From: Clostridium sp.
GTDB lineage: Bacteria > Bacillota > Clostridia > Lachnospirales > Lachnospiraceae
DNA length: 9,922 nt
Direction of reading: 5' to 3'
Assembly (NCBI GenBank): GCA_016302185.1
Contig: JAEDOC010000073.1
Location: 1-9,922 of the forward strand
The notes beneath the pieces were generated by a model. The model worked only from the letters and a program-made list of their open reading frames with translations, made no database searches and had not been told where the DNA came from. This document shows, piece by piece, positions 1-6,005 of the stretch (position 1 is its first letter; each line of letters opens with the position of its first letter). A program made the position numbers and the translations under genes.

Positions 1-667
1 CAAACTTACGTAGTGCATTCACAATGACGGATCGGGTAATACCGACTCTGTCCGCAATCTTGCTGGCAACCAGAATTCCCTCATTGCCTTCCAGCTCATC
101 GAAAATATGGGTGATGGCTTCCAATTCAGAGAAAGACAGGGTACTGATGGCAGATTTCACAATCTGAATCTTCCTGGTCTCTTCCGCATTCTCCTCATTT
201 ACCGAACGCATCATCTCCAGACCCACAACAGTTGTACCGTATTCACTGAGAATAATATCATCAATATCATACTGTGCATCAGACTTGTAGATAAACAATG
301 TTCCCAATCTCTCACCGGAAATATCAATCGGAGTAATGATCGCCTGATATTTCTTCACATTTTCCTCAGCAAATCCAAGTGTGGCAAGATTCACATTCTC
401 TTTGGTTGACAAAACGCTCAAAAGACGCTCATTCAACATGCGATCTACAAAGCCGCCAACCTGATCCTCAATTAATTCTTCGATCTCATCAATTCCGCTG
501 TGTACAGCGACTCCAAGTACTTTTCCCTTTCTGCTGATTACCAGAATATTGGACTCCAGAATCTCGCTGAGTACTTCGCAGATGTCATTGAACACCACCT
601 TATGTGAGTGGTTGTTATGCAATAATTTGTTGATTTTGCGAGTTTTGTCCAACAACTGAACGCTCAT
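1..667 (-). CDS. codY: CodY, GTP/branched-chain amino acid-sensing global transcriptional regulator (3' end missing)
   Basis: CodY is the global nutritional regulator of Firmicutes. It binds GTP and isoleucine/valine/leucine and then represses (sometimes activates) genes for amino acid uptake and synthesis, carbon overflow and, in some species, competence or virulence. The frame stays open to the left edge, giving 222 residues of a family of about 259, so roughly 37 C-terminal residues lie outside. The N-terminal GAF-type ligand domain covers about residues 1-155, including the family-typical stretch ISGERLGTLFIYKSD (116-130) and SEYGTTVVGLEMMR (141-154). A linker helix leads to the winged HTH; the highly conserved ASKIADRVGITRSVIVNALR (201-220) is intact. 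The ATG at 667-665 is preceded by AAAAGGAGG (685-677) at 9 nt spacing, a strong ribosome site. It lies downstream of topA in the same direction but behind a terminator and with its own promoter, so it is probably transcribed separately. Identification is close to certain. Confidence 0.98.
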   Translation of the reverse strand, partial: MSVQLLDKTRKINKLLHNNHSHKVVFNDICEVLSEILESNILVISRKGKVLGVAVHSGIDEIEELIEDQVGGFVDRMLNERLLSVLSTKENVNLATLGFAEENVKKYQAIITPIDISGERLGTLFIYKSDAQYDIDDIILSEYGTTVVGLEMMRSVNEENAEETRKIQIVKSAISTLSFSELEAITHIFDELEGNEGILVASKIADRVGITRSVIVNALRKF

Positions 668-725
668 TGCCAGTTACCTCCTTTTCACATTCTTAAATCG
701 TAGGAATTCGTTCTAACCTGAACAA

Positions 726-754
726 ATTGTAACACGATTTCAGAAAAATAACAA
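726..754 (-). promoter_or_regulatory. codY promoter (sigma-A type, extended -10)
   Basis: On the minus strand the -35 hexamer TTGTTA (754-749, 4 of 6 to consensus) is followed by exactly 17 bases and the -10 hexamer TACAAT (731-726, 5 of 6). A TG dinucleotide one base upstream of the -10 makes it an extended -10. Transcription would start near 719, leaving a leader of about 50 nt before the codY ATG. This is the best-formed promoter in the window and sits just after the topA terminator, which supports separate expression of codY. Confidence 0.75.
735..749. promoter_or_regulatory. Candidate CodY box inside the codY promoter
   Basis: On the minus strand this 15-mer reads ATTTTTCTGAAATCG. Against the published CodY box AATTTTCWGAAAATT it matches 11 of 15 positions, with the central CTG and the flanking TTTT and AAA intact. 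It fills the spacer between the -35 and -10 of the codY promoter and touches the last base of the -35, where bound CodY would block RNA polymerase. CodY represses its own gene in some Firmicutes, so negative autoregulation is a reasonable inference. Functional CodY boxes often carry several mismatches, but AT-rich promoters also give chance matches at this level. Confidence 0.45.
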
Positions 755-822
755 GAGTTTTTCTGGTTTTTTCAATTTTTTTAATAATTATACGTGAACA
801 GCGAAGACAGCGGAGGAAAAGG

Positions 823-865
823 AAAAGAACCATACGCCGAGCTTGCTTGTGCGTATGGTTCTTCT
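823..865 (-). terminator. Intrinsic terminator downstream of topA
   Basis: A perfect 13-bp inverted repeat (825-837 AAGAACCATACGC with 851-863 GCGTATGGTTCTT) encloses a 13-nt loop. In minus-strand RNA the stem gains a G-U and an A-U pair at its base (824/864 and 823/865). Past the hairpin the minus strand runs into a pyrimidine-rich TTTTCCTTTTCC tract, as expected for the end of a leftward transcript. It lies about 90 nt beyond the topA stop and just upstream of the codY promoter, so it should end the yifB-dprA-topA message. The U-run is interrupted by C residues, so some read-through into codY is possible. Confidence 0.75.
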
Positions 866-875
866 TATTTGACTA

Positions 876-895
876 CATCGGATGAATATCCGATG
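876..895. repeat. Short perfect hairpin in topA 3' region
   Basis: An 8-bp perfect inverted repeat, CATCGGAT / ATCCGATG, closes a 4-nt loop (884-887). It abuts the hairpin at 896-926 with no spacer and is 10 nt from the terminator hairpin at 823-865. No U-tract follows it, so it is not itself a terminator. It is probably part of a folded 3' untranslated region of the topA message; its function is unknown. Confidence 0.6.
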
Positions 896-926
896 CCTCT
901 TGTTTTACCACCGGCGAAACAAGAGG
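896..926. repeat. 10-bp hairpin just downstream of topA
   Basis: A perfect 10-bp inverted repeat (CCTCTTGTTT at 896-905, AAACAAGAGG at 917-926) encloses an 11-nt loop. It is the first of three consecutive hairpins met by a transcript leaving topA, 26 nt after the stop codon. There is no U-run directly after it in either direction. It could protect the message from 3' exonucleases or be part of a compound terminator; nothing in the sequence decides between these. Confidence 0.6.
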
Positions 927-951
927 GCCGCCGTCGAAACACTCTCTATTT

Positions 952-3030
952 CTATTTCTCTTTATTCGTCTGGATATACCCGCAGCTCTCATTGGAGCAC
1001 AGCAGCTTATTTCCCTTCTCAAACATCATCTGACCGCATTTGGGACATTTCTGCGTGGAAGGCTTCTGCCAGCTCATGAAATCGCAGTCCGGATTGGCTT
1101 CGCAGCCGTAATACTTCCGGCCCTTTTTAGACTTGCGGATCACGATATCCTTGCCGCACTTGGGACAGGGGACACCGATTTTCTCCAGATACGGCTTGGT
1201 ATTCTTACACTCCGGAAATCCCGGGCAGGCCAGGAACTTGCCGTGAGGTCCATACTTGATTACCATATTCCTGCCGCACACCTCACAGATCTCATCCGTT
1301 ACCTCATCTGCAATCTTTACAGATTCCAGCTGCACCTGCGCATCCTTTACCGCATTTTCCAGATCCGGATAGAAGTTCTCAATGACGGTCTTCCAGTGAA
1401 CCGTACCGTCCCCGATACTGTCCAGCAGGTACTCCATGTTGGCTGTGAACGTCAGATCCACGATGGAGGGGAACGCCTGCTTCATGATCCGGTTGACTAC
1501 CTCGCCCAGCTCCGTCACGTACAGGTTCTTATTTTCCTTTGCCACATATCGTCTGGCAAGAATCGTGGTAATCGTCGGCGCATAGGTACTTGGACGTCCA
1601 ATTCCCTGCTCTTCCATCGCTTTAACCAGGGAAGCCTCAGTATAGTGGGCCGGCGGCTGTGTAAAATGCTGCGCATTCTCCAGCTCTTCGCATTCCAGCG
1701 TCATGCCCTTCGTCAGCTTCTCCGTCAATACATTCTTCTCTTCCTTATCCTCTTCCTGGGAGTACACGGAGAGGAAACCGTCAAACTTAATTTTGGAAGC
1801 AGCCAGAGTAAAGAGATGCTGTCCTGCCGCTACCTTTACCGAGGTAGTTTCATACACGGCAGGCTGCATCCGGCTGGCTGTAAACCGCTTCCAGATCAGC
1901 TGATACAAACGGAATAAATCTCTCGGCAGAGAATCCTTCACCATTACCGGAGTCAGAGCGATATCGGTAGGACGGATCGCTTCATGCGCATCCTGAATCT
2001 TGGTATCCGATTTACGTACCGCAGCCTCAGTGGAAACATAGGATTCACCAAACTGTGCTCCAATGTAGCTTCTGGCCGCCGCATCCGCCTCTGCGGAGAT
2101 CCGGGTAGAATCCGTACGCAGATAGGTAATCAGCGCGATCGTACCGTGACCCTTCACATCCACGCCCTCATACAGCTGCTGCGCCAGACGCATGGTCTTC
2201 TGCGTGGAGAAATTCAGGGTTTTGGATGCCTCCTGCTGCAGTGTGCTGGTAGTAAAGGGAATCGGCGCTTTCTTCGTCCGCTCGCCCAGCTTAACCTCTT
2301 TCACCTCGTAGGAAGCCTGTTCCAGCTCTCTAAGGATCTGATCCAGCTCTTCTTTTTTTCCAATTCCTTTTTTACCGCTTTTATCTCCGTAATAATGAGC
2401 CGTCAAAAGCTTCTTTGATCCCGGAACACGGAGTCTGGCATCCAGCGTCCAGTATTCCTCCGGGATAAAGGAGTTGATCTCATCCTCCCGGTCACAGATC
2501 ATCCGGAGTGCCACCGACTGAACCCGTCCCGCGCTTAATCCTCTCTTTACCTTGGCCCAGAGAAGAGGACTGATCAAATATCCCACCATACGATCCAGAA
2601 TGCGTCTGGCCTGCTGGGCATCCACCAGATTCATGTCAATGGCCCGTGGCGTCTTTAATGAGGCCTTTACGGCATTTTTCGTAATCTCATTGAAACTAAT
2701 ACGATAAACCTTCTTATCGCTGCTCTCGTCCAATTTGAGAGCCTTCATGAGGTGCCAGGAAATTGCCTCTCCTTCACGGTCAGGGTCCGTTGCAAGATAG
2801 ATCTTATCTGCCTTCTTCACTTCCTTGCGAAGCTTGGCCAGCACATCTCCCTTTCCACGGATAGTAATATATTTCGGCTCATAGTCATGCTCCACATCGA
2901 CCCCCAGGGTACTCTTGGGAAGATCTCTTACATGGCCGCCGGATGCGTCTACTTCATAATTTGCTCCGAGAAATTTCTTAATTGTCTTAACCTTGGCAGG
3001 CGACTCTACAATTACCAGATTTTTTGACAT
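952..3030 (-). CDS. topA: DNA topoisomerase I (type IA)
   Basis: Relaxes negatively supercoiled DNA by cutting one strand through a 5'-phosphotyrosine link, passing the other and resealing; it acts on the chromosome behind transcription and replication. The 692-residue protein is full length for Firmicutes. The TOPRIM domain spans about 1-130, with metal/acid residues E9 in VIVESPAK and D82/D84 in ATDPDREGEA. The type IA core follows (about 130-565), with VDAQQARRILDRMVGY (136-151), SAGRVQSVALR (167-177), the catalytic Tyr303 in LITYLRTDSTR, and EQGIGRPSTYAPT (474-486). The C-terminus holds three zinc ribbons with Cys pairs 582/585-602/608, 622/625-643/649 and 662/665-678/683, all complete. 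The ATG at 3030-3028 lies 9 nt after dprA; its ribosome site AGGAGTAAGG overlaps the dprA stop codon, so the two genes are probably translationally coupled. Confidence 0.98.
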   Translation of the reverse strand: MSKNLVIVESPAKVKTIKKFLGANYEVDASGGHVRDLPKSTLGVDVEHDYEPKYITIRGKGDVLAKLRKEVKKADKIYLATDPDREGEAISWHLMKALKLDESSDKKVYRISFNEITKNAVKASLKTPRAIDMNLVDAQQARRILDRMVGYLISPLLWAKVKRGLSAGRVQSVALRMICDREDEINSFIPEEYWTLDARLRVPGSKKLLTAHYYGDKSGKKGIGKKEELDQILRELEQASYEVKEVKLGERTKKAPIPFTTSTLQQEASKTLNFSTQKTMRLAQQLYEGVDVKGHGTIALITYLRTDSTRISAEADAAARSYIGAQFGESYVSTEAAVRKSDTKIQDAHEAIRPTDIALTPVMVKDSLPRDLFRLYQLIWKRFTASRMQPAVYETTSVKVAAGQHLFTLAASKIKFDGFLSVYSQEEDKEEKNVLTEKLTKGMTLECEELENAQHFTQPPAHYTEASLVKAMEEQGIGRPSTYAPTITTILARRYVAKENKNLYVTELGEVVNRIMKQAFPSIVDLTFTANMEYLLDSIGDGTVHWKTVIENFYPDLENAVKDAQVQLESVKIADEVTDEICEVCGRNMVIKYGPHGKFLACPGFPECKNTKPYLEKIGVPCPKCGKDIVIRKSKKGRKYYGCEANPDCDFMSWQKPSTQKCPKCGQMMFEKGNKLLCSNESCGYIQTNKEK

Positions 3031-3039
3031 TCCTTACTC

Positions 3040-4170
3040 CTATTCCAATTTCCTCGCATAATGGTGATTCACCGGCTGGATGATCCAGCCGTTCAGTTCC
3101 AGAGTCAGCAGTGCTGTCATGCATTCCCCCACAGACAGACCGCATAAATTCATTATTTCCTCCAAATGTCTCGGATGTGAATCTAGGCAACTATACACCA
3201 TTTTTTCGGTCTTGGCAAGTCCATTTACAGATTTTTTCTCCCCTTTTCCTGTTTTTTTACATTTTATCCGGAAAAAATCCAGGATTTCATCCTCATCCGT
3301 CAGAATTGCAGCCCCCTGTGCAATCAGCCGATTGCAGCCGGCGCTTAAGGGATCCGTTCTGCGTCCGGGCAGCGCAAAAACTTCCTTTCCCTGTTCCAGC
3401 GCCAGGTCGGCTGTGATAAGCGAGCCGCTTCGTTTTCTGGCCTCTACGACAATTACCGCATCAGAAAGACCGCTGATAATCCGGTTGCGCACCGGAAAGC
3501 GGGTAGACAGCGGCGCTTCTCCCGGTCCGTATTCAGAGAGGATACCCCCACAGCCCAGGACCTCACGGTAAAGGCTCTGATGCGAAGGGGGATAACAGAC
3601 ATCAATGCCGCAGCCCAGCACAGCATAGGTCTCTCCTCCTCCTTCGATGGCACCCCGATGAGCACAGCCGTCGATCCCCAGCGCAAGGCCGCTGATTACC
3701 GCCACGCCGGCTTCCGACAGTACCCGTCCCAGGCGTTCCGCCTCCTGCCTTCCGTAGGATGTACAGCTGCGTGCGCCGACGATGGCCGCCGTCTTTTTTT
3801 CCTTTCCCGGCACCTTTCCCCGGACAAAAAGCCACTGAGGACAATCATAGATATTCCGGAGTCGTTCCGGATATTCCTTCTCCTCCGGCAAAAGAAGACG
3901 GATCCCCTGTTCGCTCATGCGGCAGGCCTCCTCTCTTCGAAGTTCCAGCTGTTTTCTGGCTTCCCATAGCTTCTTCCGATCCTCTGCATGCAGAAATCCA
4001 CACTGTTCCAGCTGTTCTTTCTTCATATTATATATTGCTTCAAAGCTTCCGGCCATCCGTCGAAGACAACCGGCCTTCACTGCACCGATCCCCTCCACAC
4101 GGCTGAGCCAGTAAGCATATTCCTGCTCTCTCCCAATGCTTTGACAGGCTTCTCTTCTTTGTTGTTCCAT
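3040..4170 (-). CDS. dprA: DprA (Smf), DNA-processing / RecA-loading protein
   Basis: DprA binds incoming single-stranded DNA during natural transformation, protects it and loads RecA; orthologs are also kept in bacteria not known to be competent. From the ATG at 4170 it has 376 residues. An N-terminal SAM/HhH-like part (YWLSRVEGIGAVKAGCLRR) precedes the Rossmann core: IVGARSCTSYG (130-140), VISGLALGIDGCAHRGA (158-174), the nucleotide-site stretch FPVRNRIISGLSDAVIVVEA (225-244), SGSLITADLALEQGKEVFALPG (248-269) and GCNRLIAQGA (278-287). After a Lys-rich linker, a winged-helix domain of DML1 type (about 324-375) ends the protein. Start choice: a GTG at 4185 overlaps the yifB stop (GTGA) but has a poor ribosome site. 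The ATG at 4170 has GTGAGG 9 nt upstream and is preferred. The gene is coupled to yifB upstream and topA downstream. Confidence 0.97.
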   Translation of the reverse strand: MEQQRREACQSIGREQEYAYWLSRVEGIGAVKAGCLRRMAGSFEAIYNMKKEQLEQCGFLHAEDRKKLWEARKQLELRREEACRMSEQGIRLLLPEEKEYPERLRNIYDCPQWLFVRGKVPGKEKKTAAIVGARSCTSYGRQEAERLGRVLSEAGVAVISGLALGIDGCAHRGAIEGGGETYAVLGCGIDVCYPPSHQSLYREVLGCGGILSEYGPGEAPLSTRFPVRNRIISGLSDAVIVVEARKRSGSLITADLALEQGKEVFALPGRRTDPLSAGCNRLIAQGAAILTDEDEILDFFRIKCKKTGKGEKKSVNGLAKTEKMVYSCLDSHPRHLEEIMNLCGLSVGECMTALLTLELNGWIIQPVNHHYARKLE

Positions 4171-4181
4171 TCTTCCCATCC

Positions 4182-5771
4182 TCACTTTCCCATACCCCAG
4201 TAGCGGTATTCAAAGCTTCGAAAGGCGATCGCCTCGGACAGATGTTCTCTGCTGATCTGTTCTGCCCCGTCTAAGTCTGCCAGTGTCCGCGCAACCTTAC
4301 GGATCTTATCTCTGCCACGGATACTGAAGCCCATCCGTTCGCATACCTGCTCAAAAAACTTCTCATCGTTTTCCTTCATCCGACAGAACTGGCGGATCTG
4401 CTTCCGATCCATCTGGCTGTTCCAGAACGGAAGGCCGGCTTTCTCCGGGTGATTGGAGGAATTCCCGCCAAAACGTTCTTCCTGCCGTTTTCTGGCCCGT
4501 AAGACTCTTTCCCGCATAACGGCAGAACTCTCTCCCGTTTTCTGTCCTGTGGCCCCGGAAAAGCTCTGTCTTGGCACCTCCACGCCCAGATCCATCCGAT
4601 CCAGAAACGGACCGGAAATCCGTCCCAGATATTTTCGGATCTGAGGCTCCGTACAACGGCACCTGGGATCCGGATACAGGCCGCATTTGCAGGGATTCAT
4701 CGCTGCAACCACAAGCGGTGCCGCCGGAAAAGTCACCGTTCCCCGCAGTCTGGATACCGTGATTTTTTCTTCCTCCATCGGCTGACGAAGCTGATCCAGA
4801 ATCCAGGGCGGAAATTCTGCCAGCTCATCCAGAAAAAGAATTCCTCTGGATGCCAGAGAGATCTCCCCTGGTCCGGGCGCCCGACCGCCTCCTGTCAATG
4901 CCTGCGCGGTAATCGTGTGATGCGGACTGCGAAATGGCCGTTTCCGAATCAAGGCCTGTCCCTTCGGCAGCATCCCGCAGATACTGTAAATCTTTGATAC
5001 CTCCATGGATTCCTCCAGCGTCATCGGCGGCAGGATCGTGGGAAGACGTCTGGCTACCATTGTTTTTCCCGTTCCTGCCGGGCCGATGAATAACAGATTA
5101 TGCTTTCCCGCCGCTGCCGCCTCGCAGGCGCGACGGACGACAGGAAGGCCCAGAACTTCCTCAAAATCCACGGATTCTTCCACACATTCTCCCGGAACAC
5201 CTTCTGACTCCTCCTTCAGGAACTCCTGTATGGATACCTCCGGTTTTTGTTCCGGATTCTTCAGATAGGAAAAAAGCTCCGACAGATGATGCAGCCCTAT
5301 GACTTCGATCTCCGGCACATTTCTTCCTTCCGCCAGATTCTTCCACGGAAGAAATATCCGACGAATCCCCTGCCGGGAAGCTTCGTATACACGTGACAGA
5401 ATCCCAGGCACCGGCTTCACGCTGCCATCCAGTCCCAGTTCTCCGATAAAAGCCCATTGCTCCAGCATTTCCGCTATCTCCGGCTTTGCCTCTCCCAGAC
5501 TGCAGAGTACCGCAGCGGCGATTGCCAGATCATAGGCTGTTCCTTCCTTCCTCACATCCGCCGGAGACAGATTAATTGTTAATTTCCGCGGAGGAAGACG
5601 AAGGCCGGAATTCTTCAGCGCCGTCCGTACCCGCTCCTGAGCTTCCCGAACCTCGCCGGACAAATAGCCAACAAGAATAAAGGCAGGCAAACCATCTCCA
5701 AGATCCGCCTCCACCGTAACCGGAAATCCTTCCACTCCGTGGATTCCAAAACTATTCACTTTACTGAACAA
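4182..5771 (-). CDS. yifB: YifB/ComM family AAA+ ATPase (Mg-chelatase-like)
   Basis: Member of the ComM/YifB family; characterised ComM is a hexameric helicase that drives branch migration when transformed DNA is integrated by RecA. Despite the Mg-chelatase domain name it has no chlorophyll role. The 529-residue length is normal. It has an N-terminal Lon-protease-like domain (about 20-140, ending in AFIGELGLDGSVKPVPGIL), then an AAA+ domain with Walker A GPAGTGKT (230-237), the RSPHHTIT motif (281-288), Walker B GILFLDELAEF (310-320) and sensor MNPCKCG (358-364). Cys 361/363/371/373 form the family's small cysteine cluster, and DRMD is at 391-394. The C-terminal helical domain contains GRDKIRKVARTLADL (486-500). 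The start is a TTG (5771-5769): an in-frame TGA lies 24 nt upstream, no ATG or GTG intervenes, and MFSKV matches the usual family N-terminus. GGGGGA precedes it at about 10 nt. The stop overlaps the dprA start region. First gene of the yifB-dprA-topA unit. Confidence 0.96.
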   Translation of the reverse strand: MFSKVNSFGIHGVEGFPVTVEADLGDGLPAFILVGYLSGEVREAQERVRTALKNSGLRLPPRKLTINLSPADVRKEGTAYDLAIAAAVLCSLGEAKPEIAEMLEQWAFIGELGLDGSVKPVPGILSRVYEASRQGIRRIFLPWKNLAEGRNVPEIEVIGLHHLSELFSYLKNPEQKPEVSIQEFLKEESEGVPGECVEESVDFEEVLGLPVVRRACEAAAAGKHNLLFIGPAGTGKTMVARRLPTILPPMTLEESMEVSKIYSICGMLPKGQALIRKRPFRSPHHTITAQALTGGGRAPGPGEISLASRGILFLDELAEFPPWILDQLRQPMEEEKITVSRLRGTVTFPAAPLVVAAMNPCKCGLYPDPRCRCTEPQIRKYLGRISGPFLDRMDLGVEVPRQSFSGATGQKTGESSAVMRERVLRARKRQEERFGGNSSNHPEKAGLPFWNSQMDRKQIRQFCRMKENDEKFFEQVCERMGFSIRGRDKIRKVARTLADLDGAEQISREHLSEAIAFRSFEYRYWGMGK

Positions 5772-5875
5772 AGACGTTGTTCCCCCTTTCCTTTTTCAGA
5801 ACAGAATCGTCGCTGCTTCATTGTATTTCATTCTTTGATTTTTCGTGGATACCGTAAAATACGTAAGATTTAAAT

Positions 5876-5918
5876 GATATTCAGAAATTCAGTTAGAAAT
5901 CTGGAAATTCAGAAATTC
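5876..5918. promoter_or_regulatory. Cluster of CodY-box-like sequences upstream of yifB
   Basis: Three 15-mers centred on C-A/T-G resemble the CodY box AATTTTCWGAAAATT: 5876-5890 (11 of 15 matches), 5895-5909 (10 of 15) and 5904-5918 (10 of 15). The last two overlap by exactly 6 nt, the spacing described for paired CodY motifs. They lie 105-147 nt upstream of the yifB start. No strong promoter is visible in this gap. Weak options on the minus strand are CTGAAT (5884-5879) with TATTTT (5861-5856) at 17 nt, which would put the first box over the -35, or a lone TACAAT (5825-5820). The very AT-rich composition makes chance matches likely, so this is only a candidate. Confidence 0.3.
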
Positions 5919-5919
5919 A
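5879..5919. repeat. 13-bp direct repeat, AT-rich
   Basis: The 13-mer ATTCAGAAATTCA occurs at 5879-5891 and again, identical, at 5907-5919, starts 28 bp apart, with related AGAAAT and GGAAATTC pieces between them. It is the most repetitive stretch between genes in this window. The 234-nt gap it sits in (5772-6005) holds no credible ORF. It could be a regulator binding region for yifB or simple low-complexity drift. Confidence 0.7.
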
Positions 5920-5951
5920 TTAAAAGAAAGATTTAATAATGGTTCAGATAT

Positions 5952-5989
5952 TCTCTGCTTTCTCCCGCAGCTGCAGAAAAAAGCAGAGA
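5952..5989 (-). terminator. Long stem-loop at the 3' end of the hydrolase gene
   Basis: A 10-bp perfect stem (5952-5961 with 5980-5989) continues inward on the minus-strand RNA to nearly 19 bp, because the remaining positions 5962-5970 / 5971-5979 pair as Watson-Crick or G-U. The three imperfect positions (5962/5979, 5964/5977, 5966/5975) are G-U on the minus strand but A-C mismatches on the plus strand, so the fold suits leftward transcripts. It lies 17 nt after the hydrolase stop. No immediate U-run follows (ATATCTG), although the sequence becomes T-rich further on, so termination efficiency is uncertain. Confidence 0.5.
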
Positions 5990-6005
5990 GGACCGGGAAA
6001 TCCTG

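Noticed and set aside
757..785. Further CodY box in the T-rich stretch upstream of the codY -35
   Set aside because: The best alignment reaches only about 9 of 15 positions and loses one half-site, which is expected by chance in such AT-rich DNA.
823..926. Riboswitch or T-box leader upstream of codY
   Set aside because: The hairpins lie upstream of the predicted codY promoter, so they would not be in the codY leader, and no T-box or known riboswitch motif was recognised.
794..1079. Small plus-strand ORFs across the topA-codY gap
   Set aside because: They run through the hairpins and into the topA 3' end, and the translation is not protein-like. GGAGGAAAAGG at 812-822 looks like a ribosome site but belongs to the region after the topA terminator.
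1243..1917. A 224-codon plus-strand reading frame opposite topA
   Set aside because: It lies wholly inside the conserved topA coding region on the other strand, its translation has no recognisable domain, and it has no convincing ribosome site. It is a shadow frame.
3080..3571. A 163-codon plus-strand reading frame opposite dprA, and similar ones at 3580-3969 and 3759-4106
   Set aside because: They overlap the conserved dprA core, give low-complexity Ser/Pro/Arg-rich translations and resemble no family. Shadow frames.
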